A DNA stretch of 64,000 bases from Alphaproteobacteria bacterium (GTDB lineage Bacteria > Pseudomonadota > Alphaproteobacteria > Acetobacterales > Acetobacteraceae), in NCBI GenBank assembly GCA_016869715.1, contig VGDM01000003.1, positions 1 through 64,000 on the forward strand. Direction: 5' to 3'. Positions within the stretch are counted from its first letter, which is position 1. Each line of letters begins with the position of its first letter. Positions 44,634 through 54,762 of this stretch are shown piece after piece. A model generated the notes under the pieces. It made no database searches and was not told where the DNA came from. It saw only the letters and a list, made by a program, of their open reading frames with translations. The position numbers and the translations under genes are program-made.

Positions 44634-44734
44634 GGTGATCCCATCTGGCCGCTTGTGACCCTTGCGGTGCAAATAGGGGCGCGCGGCGGGCGGCGCCATA
44701 CCGCCCGCGCAAGACTGTTATGCGCCCCCAAAAC

Positions 44735-45619
44735 TCATCTGCACATCAGCACGGGAATTTCTGCATTCTCCAGCACATGGCGCGTCACGCCGCCCAGGAT
44801 CAATTGCCGCAGGCGGGAATGGCTATAAGCGCCCATGGAAAGCATATCGGCGCCGAAATCGCGCACCGCACCCAAAAGCCCAGCGCCCACATCGCGGGTT
44901 TGCGGCTTGAAGGGCGCGAGTTCTGCCTCAATGCCATGCCAGCGGAGATAGGCCTGAATGCCCTCGGCCTTCGGGCCACGGCGCTGATATTCATCGGCGC
45001 AGAGAATACGCACTGCCTTGGCCTGATGCAGCCAAGGGAGCGCCGCCGCCACCGCCGCCGCACTTTCCGCCGTGCCGTTCCAGGCGATGCAAATGCGTGT
45101 GCCAATCGCCGCCGGCGGTGTGCGGGGCGCAATCAATACGGGACGGCCGGAATCGAACAGGATGGCGTGCAGCGCATCGCTGCTCGATACATCCTCTCCC
45201 GCTTCGGGGTGCGGCACCACGGCCAGATCGTAAAGCCGTGATTGCTGTGCGACGACATCTTCCTCCCGCCCCACCATGGCTTCGAAGGAAAGCGTGGGGC
45301 CAATGGTTTTTGCCGCCGTGTCGGGATTATCGGCGAGTGTCACATCGCCCAAATTGGCGGTGAATTTCTGGAACAGGTTTTTGACGCGATCCGCCCTCTC
45401 CCCGCTTTCGCGCTCAGTGGCGGCCATCATTTCTTCGATCATCGCGCCGGAAAGCCCTTCCCCGGCGAGCGGCGCAACATCGCGCGCATCCACGCGCACA
45501 TGCAGGCAATGCACGTGTGAGCCCCAAATGCGCGCGGCAATCAAAGCGGCGCCGAGGGCGGATTCCCCCGCGGCGGTGCCGGTCAGCGGCAGCAAAAGAC
45601 GGCGATAGGCCATGGCCAT
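44735..45619 (-). CDS. Universal stress protein with two Usp domains
   Basis: A 294-residue tandem UspA protein. The first half begins YRRLLLPLTGTAAGESAL and ends PVLIAP. The second has RICIAWNGTAESAAAVAAAL, ILCADEYQRRGPKAEGIQAYL, GADMLSMGAYSHSRLRQLIL and GGVTRHVLENAEIPVLMCR. The ATP-binding G-2x-G-9x-G pattern is only partly kept (GAYSHSRLRQLILGG). It is on its own on the minus strand. Confidence 0.87.
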   Translation of the reverse strand: MAMAYRRLLLPLTGTAAGESALGAALIAARIWGSHVHCLHVRVDARDVAPLAGEGLSGAMIEEMMAATERESGERADRVKNLFQKFTANLGDVTLADNPDTAAKTIGPTLSFEAMVGREEDVVAQQSRLYDLAVVPHPEAGEDVSSSDALHAILFDSGRPVLIAPRTPPAAIGTRICIAWNGTAESAAAVAAALPWLHQAKAVRILCADEYQRRGPKAEGIQAYLRWHGIEAELAPFKPQTRDVGAGLLGAVRDFGADMLSMGAYSHSRLRQLILGGVTRHVLENAEIPVLMCR

Positions 45620-45682
45620 GCCTCCTCATTACTTTGGTTTTGTTCTACGTCGTCCTAGATATGGAACGGATTAGCGCATATT

Positions 45683-47164
45683 TCAGCCCACGAGGCCAAG
45701 GGCCTGACGCACGGCACCCAGCGCATCGCCGGCCGCATCCAGCCGGTGCCAATCAATTGCGCTGGGGTCAGCCTGGGCTGAGCATTCCAGCACGGCAATG
45801 GTCGCATCAGAGGCATCGCCGCGCCGCGCCAGGATGCGCGATTTCAGAATTTCCATTGGCGCTTCAAGCTAAAAGCCCTGAAAAGCCACGCCGACACGCG
45901 CCGCGATTTCTGCCGCCTGCCGACGATGCCCCGCGTCCAGAAACATCGCATCCAATGCAACCGCATGGCCCTGGCGCAGCGCGGCCTCGGCAATCATGAA
46001 TAATTCTTCATGTATGGCGGTGCTGATGGCCTCGGTATAGGCCTGGGCCGGCAGAGGCGCTTCCGGTGCCATGCCGAAGCGCCGTTTGCGCAGCTCATCT
46101 GACCGCAAAAGCAGGGCGCCCGGTGCGGCGCCAAGCGAAGGGGCCAAGCCGCGCGCCAAGGTGGATTTGCCCAAGTCTTGCAGCCCGCCCACCGCAATCA
46201 GGCTGGGCAGCGGCGGCGCCAGATACTCCTTGGCGGCGCCCAGCAGTAACACGCCATCTCGCCCAAGTGCGGCTTCAACATGCGCGCGCACCAGGGCGCA
46301 GAGCGCAAGCCAGAGCGGTAGAAGCCCAAGTGCCCCATAATCGCCCGACCGCGCCAAAGCGCGGTTCAGCACGCGATTCGCCGCCGCCCGCCCCGCCAGC
46401 TGGTCCAAATCCAACAACAGGAAGGCGAGATCATAGCCGGTATCAATCCGCGCCAAAGCCTCATCGAATTCCAAAGCGTCAAAGGGGGTGGGCTTGCCCT
46501 GCCAAAGGCACAGATTCCCGAAATGCAGATCGCCATGGCAGCGCCGGATGCGGCCTTATGCCGCGCGGGCGGTAAGCAAGAGCGCAGCGGCTTGCAGCGC
46601 TGTCTGAAAGCGTGCGGCCAAAGGCGCAATCGTGGCCTCCGGCTACCCCGCCGCGCGGGCGGCGCGCAGATTGTTAGATAGCACGGCCTCCATGGCGCCA
46701 GGCGCATCCGGCACCTCCGCCTTGGGCGCTGACTGATGGAGCGCAAAAACCGCGTCGCCCAGGGCATCCAGCAAGGCCGGCGTCAGCCCGCCCCGCGCCG
46801 CCACCGCATCCAGGAACTCGTCGGCCCGGATCGGCGCCATGCGGAGCACCCATTCCACCGCCTCCCCCGCCCCGCCTTCCTGCAAGCGGCCATCAAGGGC
46901 GCGGGTGATGGCCACCACATCTCAGTAAATCCCGGGGGCGGCCGGCTGGTTCAGCTCCAATTCCCGGCGGCAGAAATGCGTCCGCGCAGCCAGGGTGCTG
47001 AAATCAAGAAACCCCAGCGCGACGGCCTTCTTTACCTTCCAGGCAGTCTCCCGCCCGACAAAAATTGCTGAGCTATGGGTCTGAATGGGCGCGGCGCCGG
47101 CAAGCTGCTCTAGAAAGGCGGCCACTTTCGCCTGGTTCTGGGGTATGCCGGCGGCGAGCGTCAC
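45683..47164 (-). pseudogene. Bifunctional APH-like kinase / AAA ATPase gene with four in-frame stops
   Basis: The frame runs without any shift from a GTG at 47164 (overlapping the pdxH stop) to TGA at 45683, but carries TGA (46922), TAG (46643), TAA (46556) and TAG (45869). Between them lie an N-terminal aminoglycoside-phosphotransferase-like domain (FVGRETAWKVKKAVALGFLD, the catalytic CHGDLHFGN and FDEALARIDTGYD) and a C-terminal P-loop kinase domain (GGLQDLGKSTLARGL, AVALDAMFLDAGHR). Each stop is one substitution from a plausible sense codon. The substrate of intact relatives is unknown. Confidence 0.83.
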
Positions 47165-47757
47165 GGATAGAGGGCTTCCAACCGCCAGCCCGCGCTATGA
47201 CGGTGAAACACCCGGCGTTCATGCAGCCGGAAAGGCATGTCGCGCCAGAATTCAATCCGTGCCGGCAGTACGCGAAAGCCGGACCAGAAGGGAGGGCGCG
47301 GGATCTCGCCCACCGCATATTTTAGCCCGTATTCGGCCACCGCCTTTTCCAGGGCAAAGCGGCTTTCCAGCGGGCGCGATTGCTTGGACGCCCAAGCCCC
47401 AAGGCGCGAGGTGCGCGCGCGCGACGCATAATAGGCATCCGCCTCGGCATCCGAGACCTGCTCCACCTGGCCTTCCACGCGAATGCTGCGCTGGAGTGTC
47501 TTCCAGTGAAAGCATAGCGCGGCAAAGGGATTGGCGGCCAATTCGCCGCCCTTGCGGCTATCGAGGTTGGTATAGAAAACAAAACCCCGCACATCCACGC
47601 CCTTCAGCAGCACCATGCGCGCCGATGGCCTGCCATCCGGCGTGGCGGTGGCCAGGCAGACTGCATTCGGGTCATTGATCTCTCCCTTGGTGGCTTCCGC
47701 CATCCAATCCTGAAACAGGGCATAGGGGTCTTCAGTAGTGGTTGCGGTGCCGTCCAT
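47161..47757 (-). CDS. pdxH: Pyridoxamine 5'-phosphate oxidase PdxH
   Basis: The FMN enzyme that makes pyridoxal phosphate, 198 residues. It shows [39 protein letters not shown], the FMN-contact stretch [20 protein letters not shown] and the C-terminal HERRVFHR and GWRLEALYP block. The start at 47757 ([15 protein letters not shown]) has AAGGAGAATCCC upstream. It overlaps the broken kinase/ATPase gene by four bases. Confidence 0.93.
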   Translation of the reverse strand: MDGTATTTEDPYALFQDWMAEATKGEINDPNAVCLATATPDGRPSARMVLLKGVDVRGFVFYTNLDSRKGGELAANPFAALCFHWKTLQRSIRVEGQVEQVSDAEADAYYASRARTSRLGAWASKQSRPLESRFALEKAVAEYGLKYAVGEIPRPPFWSGFRVLPARIEFWRDMPFRLHERRVFHRHSAGWRLEALYP

Positions 47758-47874
47758 GGGATTCTCCTTCTCAAGCCCTGTATCGGGAGGCTTTGCGAAA
47801 GGACAAGGCCCTTGCCCGGCATCCGGCGCCATGGCAGATCGCCAAATGCGCAAATCCGGATGGTCCCGCTACCA

Positions 47875-48711
47875 ATGAACGACGCTGATCCCGCCCCCAG
47901 CATCCCCAAAGGCACCCTGATGGCCGGCAAGCGCGGCCTGATCATGGGGGTGGCGAATGACCGGTCCATCGCCTGGGGCATTGCGCAGGCCATTGCCGCC
48001 CAAGGCGGGCAGGTTGGCTTCACCTATCAGGGGGAAGCGCTGGAAAAGCGCGTACGCCCGCTGGCGGGAAGCCTGGGCTCAAGCCTCGTGGTACCCTGCG
48101 ATGTAGCCGATGATGCCGATATGGATGCTGCCTTTGGCGCGGTCGAGCAGGCCTGGGGCGGGTTGGATTTTCTGGTCCATGCCATTGGCTTTGCTGATAA
48201 GCAGTATCTGCGCGGGCGCTACCTGGACACGCCGCGGGACGCCTTTCTGCAGGCGATGGATATTTCCTGCTATTCCTTCGTGGCCGTTGGCCGCCGCGCC
48301 GCCGCGCTGATGAAGCGGGGGGGCGCACAACTCACCCTTTCCTATCTGGGTGCTGAGCGCGTGACACCGCATTACAATGTCATGGGGGTGGCGAAGGCCG
48401 CCTTGGAAGCCAGCGTGCGCTATATGGCAACCGATTTGGGTCAGGCCGGCATTCGCGTGAACGCCATTAGCGCCGGCCCGATCAAGACCCTGGCCGCGAG
48501 TGGCATTGGCGATTTCCGCTATATTCTGAAATGGAACCAGTATAATTCACCGCTGCGCCGCAATGTGACGATTGAAGAAGTGGGTGGTGCGGGTTTGTAT
48601 TTGCTGTCCGATCTTTCTGGTGGCGTGACGGGTGAAGTGCATCACGTGGATAGCGGCTATCATGTTGTCGGCATGAAGAACCCCGACGCTCCAGATATTT
48701 CCACGGTCTGA
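47875..48711 (+). CDS. fabI: Enoyl-ACP reductase FabI
   Basis: The NADH-dependent last step of each fatty-acid elongation cycle, 278 residues. It has the FabI-type cofactor motif LIMGVANDRSIAWGIA, FLVHAIGFADKQ and the active-site tyrosine and lysine in SYLGAERVTPHYNVMGVAK (Tyr-x6-Lys), followed by ISAGPIKTLAASGI. ATG 47920 (MAGKRGLIMG) is an alternative start. It is divergent from pdxH. Confidence 0.93.
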   Translation: MNDADPAPSIPKGTLMAGKRGLIMGVANDRSIAWGIAQAIAAQGGQVGFTYQGEALEKRVRPLAGSLGSSLVVPCDVADDADMDAAFGAVEQAWGGLDFLVHAIGFADKQYLRGRYLDTPRDAFLQAMDISCYSFVAVGRRAAALMKRGGAQLTLSYLGAERVTPHYNVMGVAKAALEASVRYMATDLGQAGIRVNAISAGPIKTLAASGIGDFRYILKWNQYNSPLRRNVTIEEVGGAGLYLLSDLSGGVTGEVHHVDSGYHVVGMKNPDAPDISTV

Positions 48712-48722
48712 ATGCGCGAGCT

Positions 48723-48744
48723 GCGCAGGCGCCATGGCCTGCGC
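48723..48744. terminator. Hairpin between convergent fabI and acyl-CoA ligase
   Basis: A perfect 8-bp stem GCGCAGGC / GCCTGCGC with loop GCCATG, 11 bases after the fabI stop and 15 before the convergent ligase ends. No T tract follows, so termination is only suggested. Confidence 0.4.
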
Positions 48745-48758
48745 GGCATGGGGTCCGC

Positions 48759-50390
48759 TTATCGGCTGGCGGGGCGGTGATCCTTGAAGGCCTCGCGCAG
48801 CTTTGTTTTTAATATCTTGCCAGTTGCCGTGTGGGGAATTTCATTCACCACCACGAGATCATCCGGCAGCCACCATTTCGCGACCTTATCAGTCAGGAAG
48901 CCATTCATGGCGGCCAGATCAGGCGCGGCGGCGCCGGGCTTCATGACCAGGATCATCAGCGGGCGTTCATCCCATTTCGGATCATGCATGGCAACAACAG
49001 CCGCTTCCGCGACACCAGGATAACCAACCGCGGCGTTTTCCAGCGCGATGGAAGATATCCATTCGCCACCGGATTTGATCACATCCTTGGATCGGTCGGT
49101 CACTTCCATAAAGCCGTGTGCATCAATGGTCGCGACATCCCCGGTATCGAAAAAGCCATCCGCATCCAGAACGGCGTCATTCTCACGCCGGAAGTAATTG
49201 CGCGTAATGGCGGGGCCGCGCACCTTGAGGCGGCCGAAAACCTCGCCATTCCAGGGCAAATCCTGGCCGGCATCATTGGTGATTTTCATCTCTACCGTGA
49301 AGGGCGGACAGCCCTGCTTGGCCTGCAGCGCCAATGCCGCTTCGGGATCAAGCCCGCCGATTTCGGGTTTGCGTTGATAGGTGGTGCCAACCGGCGACAT
49401 CTCCGTCATACCCCAGGCGTGGATGACGCGCACACCGTGTTTTTCCTGATAGGTTTTCGTGATCGCAGCAGGGCAGGCGGAACCGCCAATCACCACGCGC
49501 TTCAAGGTATCAATCCGCGCCCCAGTCGCTTCCATATGTTGCAGCAGCATCATCCAAACTGTCGGCACGGCGGCAGAGAAATTCACCTGCGTTTCGGTGA
49601 TGATTTCATGCACGGAAGCGCCATCCAGCTTGGCGCCAGGCAGCACCAGCGTAGCGCCGGCCAAAGGTGCAGCAATCGGCAAGGACCAGCCATTGGCGTG
49701 GAACATCGGCACCACGGGCATGACGCGGTCGGCGACACCAAGCCCCAGGCAATCCACCTGATTGCAGGCCAGCGCATGCAGCACATTGGACCGGTGTGAA
49801 TAAAGCACGCCCTTGGGATCACCCGTGGTGCCTGAGGTGTAGCAAAGCCCGGCAGCGGTTCTTTCGTCAAAGCTCGCCCAGGCGAAATCGCCATCCGCTT
49901 CCGCCAGCCAATCCTCATAGGCCACGGCATTGCAGAGCCCTGTTTCGGGCAAATGCGCGCCATCGGTCAGGATGATGAAGCGTTCGATATGCTCAAGCTT
50001 CGGCGCCAATTGTTGAATGAGTGGGATGAAGGTGAGGTCCAGCATCAGCACGCGCGATCCGGCATGGTTTAGGATCCAGACGATCTGATCCGGGAAAAGT
50101 CGCGGATTGACCGTGTGGTAAATGGCGCCAATGCCGGTGATTCCATACCATGCTTCCAAATGCCGCCATGTATTCCAGGCAAGGGTCGCCACCCGATCGC
50201 CAAGTTGGACGCCATCGCGCTGCAGGCGCTGCGCAACACGAAGCGCACGCGCCCGAACGTCGCGGTAATTCGTGCGATGAAAGGGGCCTTCGACAGAACG
50301 GCTGATGATCTCTCGCCCCGGATGCTGGATGGCGGCGTGGTCCAGCACCTTATGCATCAGCAAGGGCCAATCCTGCATCAATCCCAACAT
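48759..50390 (-). CDS. Fatty-acyl-CoA ligase (AlkK/FadD-like)
   Basis: A 543-residue adenylate-forming enzyme that activates fatty acids to CoA thioesters. It starts [20 protein letters not shown], as in the AlkK-type medium-chain group. The ATP motif is [20 protein letters not shown], then [45 protein letters not shown] and the catalytic lysine in [13 protein letters not shown]. It stands alone between convergent fabI and a divergent rhodanese. Confidence 0.9.
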   Translation of the reverse strand: MLGLMQDWPLLMHKVLDHAAIQHPGREIISRSVEGPFHRTNYRDVRARALRVAQRLQRDGVQLGDRVATLAWNTWRHLEAWYGITGIGAIYHTVNPRLFPDQIVWILNHAGSRVLMLDLTFIPLIQQLAPKLEHIERFIILTDGAHLPETGLCNAVAYEDWLAEADGDFAWASFDERTAAGLCYTSGTTGDPKGVLYSHRSNVLHALACNQVDCLGLGVADRVMPVVPMFHANGWSLPIAAPLAGATLVLPGAKLDGASVHEIITETQVNFSAAVPTVWMMLLQHMEATGARIDTLKRVVIGGSACPAAITKTYQEKHGVRVIHAWGMTEMSPVGTTYQRKPEIGGLDPEAALALQAKQGCPPFTVEMKITNDAGQDLPWNGEVFGRLKVRGPAITRNYFRRENDAVLDADGFFDTGDVATIDAHGFMEVTDRSKDVIKSGGEWISSIALENAAVGYPGVAEAAVVAMHDPKWDERPLMILVMKPGAAAPDLAAMNGFLTDKVAKWWLPDDLVVVNEIPHTATGKILKTKLREAFKDHRPASR

Positions 50391-50503
50391 AGCTTCCCCC
50401 TTTGGCTGGCTGGGTGTGACCTAGGCTCTACAAGGAAACCCTACACGCAAAGCCCCAGCCTGTGGCAAGATGCCGGCCGAACCTAGGAACAGGAGTCCCC
50501 GCC

Positions 50504-50920
50504 ATGCCCCCCGTGCCCGATATCAGCCCCAAGGACACCTGGGATGCCTTGGCCGCCGATCAGGATGCCGTGCTGATTGATGTGCGCACCGATGCGGAAT
50601 GGAACTTTGTTGGCTTGCCGGACCTCACGGCACTCGGCAAGCAAGTCGTGCTGATTCCCTGGCAAATGTATCCCTCCATGCAGGTGAATGGCGGCTTTGC
50701 CGAGGATTTGCAGTCGGCGGGGCTGACGCCTGGGCAGAAGCTTTATCTCATCTGCCGATCCGGTGCGCGGTCTCAATCCGCGGGGCAGGCAGCGCAGGCA
50801 GCGGGCTTCGCCCACGCCTTCAATGTTGCGGATGGCTTCGAAGGCCCGGTGGATGGCGCGGGGCATCGGGGAAGTGCAGCCGGGTGGAAGGCTTCCGGCC
50901 TGCCTTGGCGGCAACGCTGA
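50504..50920 (+). CDS. Rhodanese-domain protein
   Basis: A 138-residue single-domain rhodanese, distinct from the one at 4900. It has AVLIDVRTDAEWNFVGLP, a longer insertion than usual (WQMYPSMQVNGGF), the active-site loop YLICRSGARSQSAGQAA with the catalytic cysteine, and AFNVADGFEGPVD. The AGGAG site is 8 bases before the ATG. It lies 35 bases ahead of the DUF3237 gene, probably in one unit. Confidence 0.87.
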   Translation: MPPVPDISPKDTWDALAADQDAVLIDVRTDAEWNFVGLPDLTALGKQVVLIPWQMYPSMQVNGGFAEDLQSAGLTPGQKLYLICRSGARSQSAGQAAQAAGFAHAFNVADGFEGPVDGAGHRGSAAGWKASGLPWRQR

Positions 50921-50955
50921 GCCGGGCCATGCTGGGCCGGTAAGGAGAAACGCCC

Positions 50956-51423
50956 ATGACCCCATTGCCCCTGCAATCCGAATATTTGTTCCGCATGGCG
51001 CTTGGTGTCGGCACGCCGCAAATGATTGGCCCAACCCGCAATGGGGAGCTTCGCATTGTGCCGGTGACGGGTGGCACGGTGGTTGGGCCGAAGCTCACTG
51101 GGGAAATCATGCCGGGATCGGCGGCGGATTGGCTCCGCGTTGACCCGGATGGCTCGGCGCAGATTGATGTGCGGCTGACCATTCGCACTGCCTCCGGCAG
51201 CATGGTCTATACCGCCTATAATGGCATTCGCCATGGCTCACCGGCGGCGCTTACGAGGCTCGCGGCGGGTGAAACCCTTGACCCATCCGAGATTTATTTC
51301 CGCACGCTGATCCGCTTTGAAACCGGCGCGACTGATCTGGCTTGGATGAACAAGATCGTGGCTGTCGGTGTGGGCCAGCGCCCACCAAGCGGGCCTTGCT
51401 ATGATGTCTATGCGGTGAAATAG
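50956..51423 (+). CDS. DUF3237 family protein
   Basis: A 155-residue protein of unknown function. The DUF3237 beta-barrel pattern is visible: YLFRMALGVGTPQMIGPTRN, RIVPVTGGTVVGPKLTGEIM, GSAADWLRVDPDGSAQIDVR and the C-terminal FETGATDLAWMNKIVAVG. AAGGAG precedes the start. It probably shares a transcript with the rhodanese. Confidence 0.82.
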   Translation: MTPLPLQSEYLFRMALGVGTPQMIGPTRNGELRIVPVTGGTVVGPKLTGEIMPGSAADWLRVDPDGSAQIDVRLTIRTASGSMVYTAYNGIRHGSPAALTRLAAGETLDPSEIYFRTLIRFETGATDLAWMNKIVAVGVGQRPPSGPCYDVYAVK

Positions 51424-51434
51424 GCGGCGGGGTG

Positions 51435-52115
51435 TCAGCGCCGCGCTGCCAATTGCTTATTCTCAAGTCGGCTGAGCAACCGCACCACCGGCCAAAGCAG
51501 GATGAAGTAAATGATCGCCGCCGCAACAATCGGCGATGCGTTATAGGTGACACTTTGCGCCTGCCGCGCCTGGAACAGCAATTCGGGCAGCGCGACGACG
51601 GACGCGATGGAGGTAAGCTTCACCACCTCCAGCGTGTTGGAAATCAGATCAGGCAGCACATTGCGTACCGCCTGGGGTAGGACAATGAAGCGCATGGTTT
51701 GTGCCGAAGTCAGCCCCGTGCTGCGCGCGGCTTCCACCTGGCCGTGGGGGACGCTTTCAATGCCGGCGCGCAGAATCTCGCCGTAATAGGCGCCAGTGTT
51801 CAGGAAAAACCCGATCGCCACCGCGCTCCAAGCGCTGATTTCCAGGCCCAGAAAGGGCAAGCCGGCGAAGATGAAAATCAGCAGCACTAAAGGCGGCAGG
51901 GCGCGAAACGTATCCACCCAAACCCTAAGCGGCCAGCGCACCCAGGCATGGGGCAGGGTGGACAGCACCGCCAGAATAATCCCGCCCAGAAGCCCGAGTG
52001 GCACCACCAGGAGCGACAGCAATAGCGTTGCACGTAGCCCCTGCCAGAGGATGGGGGAGGCTTCGCGCATGATCTCCCAATTCAGGAAGGCTTCAAGGAA
52101 ACCCTGCATGCTCAA
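51435..52115 (-). CDS. Polar amino-acid ABC transporter permease (second)
   Basis: A 226-residue HisM/GltK-type permease with about five helices. It has the EAA loop SVPHGQVEAARSTGLTSAQ followed by MRFIVLPQAVRNVLPDLISN. Earlier, FRALPPLVLLIFIFAGLPFL is typical of the family. The start overlaps the first permease gene by ATGA. It is the last gene of a four-gene transporter operon. Confidence 0.9.
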   Translation of the reverse strand: MSMQGFLEAFLNWEIMREASPILWQGLRATLLLSLLVVPLGLLGGIILAVLSTLPHAWVRWPLRVWVDTFRALPPLVLLIFIFAGLPFLGLEISAWSAVAIGFFLNTGAYYGEILRAGIESVPHGQVEAARSTGLTSAQTMRFIVLPQAVRNVLPDLISNTLEVVKLTSIASVVALPELLFQARQAQSVTYNASPIVAAAIIYFILLWPVVRLLSRLENKQLAARR

Positions 52116-52792
52116 CGCTTCCAGGCAAAGCGCGTTTCAATCCAGCGGCCCAGCAGGACCACGGGAAAGAACAGCACCAGATAGGCCAGCGCGCCGAGTG
52201 TCAGCGGCGATGGGTTGAAGGAATGGGAAAGCCCGGAACTCGCTGCGCCCAGAATATCCGGCACCGCCACCACGGAAGCGAGCGCCGTGCCCTTGGTAAT
52301 CGCAATGGTGCGGTTCGTCAGCGGCGGGATGGTCAGGCGCAGCGCCTGCGGCAGCACCACATAGCCCAGTGCTTGCAGGAAATTCAGCCCCGTTGAGCGC
52401 GCCGCTTCCCATTGCCCCTTGGGTACGCTGGTAATGCCGGCCCAGAAAATCTCCTCCGAAAACGCCATCAGTACCAGCGTGAGTGCAAGCCAGGCAGAGG
52501 CAAAGCCGGAAAGCTCCATCCCCATGCTGGGCAGGCCGAAGAATAGCAGCACGATGATGACCAGCGGCGGCAGGGCGCGGAACAAATCCACCAGAAAAAT
52601 GATCAGCCAATTGAGCGGGCGCAGCTCTAGCGCCCGCAGGACTGCCAGAGCAAGTCCCGCTATCAGCCCGGCGGCGATGATGCACAGGGCGAGCAGAATC
52701 GTCAGCCCAAAGCCTTCAATGATCTTCGGCAGATACTGCGCCATGACGCGCGCATTGAAGAAGCTGTCGGTAAAGCGTTCCCAGCCGGTCAT
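52112..52792 (-). CDS. Polar amino-acid ABC transporter permease (first)
   Basis: A 226-residue HisQ/GltJ-type permease. It has FRALPPLVIIVLLFFGLPSM, then SVPKGQWEAARSTGLNFLQ and YVVLPQALRLTIPPLTNRT, the EAA-loop block. It pairs with the second permease as a heterodimer. It starts six bases after the ATPase gene ends. Confidence 0.9.
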   Translation of the reverse strand: MTGWERFTDSFFNARVMAQYLPKIIEGFGLTILLALCIIAAGLIAGLALAVLRALELRPLNWLIIFLVDLFRALPPLVIIVLLFFGLPSMGMELSGFASAWLALTLVLMAFSEEIFWAGITSVPKGQWEAARSTGLNFLQALGYVVLPQALRLTIPPLTNRTIAITKGTALASVVAVPDILGAASSGLSHSFNPSPLTLGALAYLVLFFPVVLLGRWIETRFAWKR

Positions 52793-52798
52793 GGCGGG

Positions 52799-53545
52799 TC
52801 AGTGCCGCTCGATCTGGCTGATGAAGGCGCGGAGCCTCTCATGGCGCGGTGCGCTGAACAGTTCGGCTGGCGGGCCTTGTTGCAGAATCTCGCCATCGGC
52901 CATAAAGACCACGCGATCCGCGGCGGCGCGGGCGAAGCTCATTTCATGGCTGACCACCACCATGGTCATGCCGTCTCCGCGCAATTCGCGCATCACGGCC
53001 AAAACGCCGCCTACCAATTCCGGATCAAGCGCGCTGGTTGGCTCATCAAACAGCATGACGCGCGGTTCAAGCGCGATGGACCGCGCAATGGCCACGCGCT
53101 GCTGCTGCCCACCAGAAAGCTGATTGGGGTAGTGATCCGCACGATCCGCCAAATGCACGCGATCCAAGGCGCGCTGCGCCCGTGCTTCGGCTTCTGCCTT
53201 TTCCAGCCCCTGCACCTTGCGCAGCGCCAGCATAACATTCCCAAGAGCTGTCATATGCGGATAGAGGTTGAAGGATTGGAACACCATGCCAATTCTTTGC
53301 CGCGCCTTGTTGATGTCCGTGCGCGCATCCAGCATGTCTACGCCATCCACGATAATGGAACCGCTGGAAGGTTCCTCCAATCGATTGAGGCAGCGCAGCA
53401 GGGTGGATTTGCCGGACCCGGATGGCCCAATCACAAAGACAAGCTGGCGTTCTTCCACCGTGAAATCCACGCCCCGCAGCACATGCAGGGCGCCGAAATG
53501 CTTGTGGATGGCGCGCGCTTCAACAATGGGCCGGGCGGGGGTCAT
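52799..53545 (-). CDS. Polar amino-acid ABC transporter ATPase
   Basis: A 248-residue GlnQ/GltL-type ATPase. Walker A GPSGSGKSTLLRCLNRLEEP, Q-loop VFQSFNLYPHMTALGNVML, signature [15 protein letters not shown], Walker [18 protein letters not shown] and the switch histidine in MVVVSHEMSFARA are all present. It sits between the binding-protein gene (28 bases upstream) and the permeases. Confidence 0.92.
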   Translation of the reverse strand: MTPARPIVEARAIHKHFGALHVLRGVDFTVEERQLVFVIGPSGSGKSTLLRCLNRLEEPSSGSIIVDGVDMLDARTDINKARQRIGMVFQSFNLYPHMTALGNVMLALRKVQGLEKAEAEARAQRALDRVHLADRADHYPNQLSGGQQQRVAIARSIALEPRVMLFDEPTSALDPELVGGVLAVMRELRGDGMTMVVVSHEMSFARAAADRVVFMADGEILQQGPPAELFSAPRHERLRAFISQIERH

Positions 53546-53573
53546 GCCCGCCGCGCCCTATCGTTCAACGCCA

Positions 53574-54410
53574 TCAGCAGCGCGGATTCTGCGGCGTGGG
53601 GTCATGGCCTGGCAGACCCGGCGGACCATAACCCGGGAATTCCATCACCTCTGCCTGGTCGGGGCCGGGGCGATTCCCGAACCATTTTTCGGAAAGCGTC
53701 GCGATGGTGCCATCGCGCTTCATGCAGGTTAGCACATCTTCCACCTCGTTGCGCATGGTAGCGCTGTCCTTGCGAAAGGGTGTGCCCCAATGCATGCGCG
53801 AACCCGGCAGCACGAAATCCGCAATATATTGCGGGGTGCGAGACGCCGAATACCGGACCACCGTATTGCCGGACAGGTTGGCATAGGCACGGCCCTGGAT
53901 CACGGCCTGCACCGCATCGGGCTGCGTATCAAAGGCAAGCAGCGTCAGGTTCAGGCGCTGCGCATTGGCCGTGACCCAGTTTTCATAGGGCGTACCCTTG
54001 TTCACGCTGATGGTCTTGCCGCGAAGATCTTCCTCGGACTTGATCGGCGGCGTGCCACGGCGGATGCCGAATTGCAATTCGGTCCAGATATAGCCCTCGG
54101 TGAACAGCAGCGCTTCGGCGCGCGCCGGCGTTACCGTGGTGGGGGCACAAAGGAAATCATAGCGCCCCGCATTCATGGCCGGAATAAGGCCGGAGAAGGA
54201 CGCGCTTTCGATCACAATCTCCCGCCCCATCCGCTTGGCGACTTCGCGGAACAGGTCAATCTGGAACCCCTGCACGCCACCCTGGAGCGAGGGGAAGGCA
54301 TGGGGTGCGAAAGTGCCATCAACGCCGCAGCGAAGCGGCGGTTGCCCCTGGGCCAAGGCAGGGCCGGCAAGGGCAGCGGAAAGCAAGGCAGCGACCAGAA
54401 ACCGGCGCAT
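53574..54410 (-). CDS. Polar amino-acid ABC transporter binding protein
   Basis: A 278-residue exported receptor of the family 3 solute-binding proteins. It has a signal peptide (RRFLVAALLSAALAGPALAQG), then LRCGVDGTFAPHAFPSLQGG, GFQIDLFREVAKRMGREIVI, YDFLCAPTTVTPARAEALLF and LRGKTISVNKGTPYENWV. The ligand cannot be named: glutamate/aspartate, glutamine and others share this set-up. It is the first gene of the operon; the start has GGAGG upstream. Confidence 0.88.
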   Translation of the reverse strand: MRRFLVAALLSAALAGPALAQGQPPLRCGVDGTFAPHAFPSLQGGVQGFQIDLFREVAKRMGREIVIESASFSGLIPAMNAGRYDFLCAPTTVTPARAEALLFTEGYIWTELQFGIRRGTPPIKSEEDLRGKTISVNKGTPYENWVTANAQRLNLTLLAFDTQPDAVQAVIQGRAYANLSGNTVVRYSASRTPQYIADFVLPGSRMHWGTPFRKDSATMRNEVEDVLTCMKRDGTIATLSEKWFGNRPGPDQAEVMEFPGYGPPGLPGHDPTPQNPRC

Positions 54411-54565
54411 GGGAACCTCCTTGTTTATACAATCGAGCGATCCGACACTCTCAGATGTGGGGGCGTCTGTCCATGGCAGCTTGCCACGAAACTGCCTTGC
54501 TCTGGTCGCGCTGCTGCCCCGCTGGGCAGATTTAAGGAAAGCCTGATCGATGCGTGAGCAGGTAA

Positions 54566-54751
54566 ATGTTTACCCTTGGATTGATTGGTGCGGGTGTTCT
54601 GTGTGATCTGGTGCTGGTGGCGCTTGTGCTGGGCGATGCCACAGCGCCAGCGCGTTTTTCACATGCTGCGGTGGCGCTGCTGGCGCTGTGCGGTGGCGGG
54701 CTGAAGCTTGGTGGGATGATGCTATCGGAACCACGTCGTCGGGCGGGGTGA
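54566..54751 (+). CDS. Small predicted membrane protein
   Basis: A 61-residue frame with two hydrophobic helices (LGLIGAGVLCDLVLVALVLG and HAAVALLALCGGGLKLGG) and a basic C-terminus (EPRRRAG), as in small inner-membrane proteins. A weak GAGCAGG site precedes the ATG. No family was recognised. It lies between two convergently or divergently placed units, and the composition supports coding, but the evidence is modest. Confidence 0.5.
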   Translation: MFTLGLIGAGVLCDLVLVALVLGDATAPARFSHAAVALLALCGGGLKLGGMMLSEPRRRAG

Positions 54752-54762
54752 GGGGTGTCACC

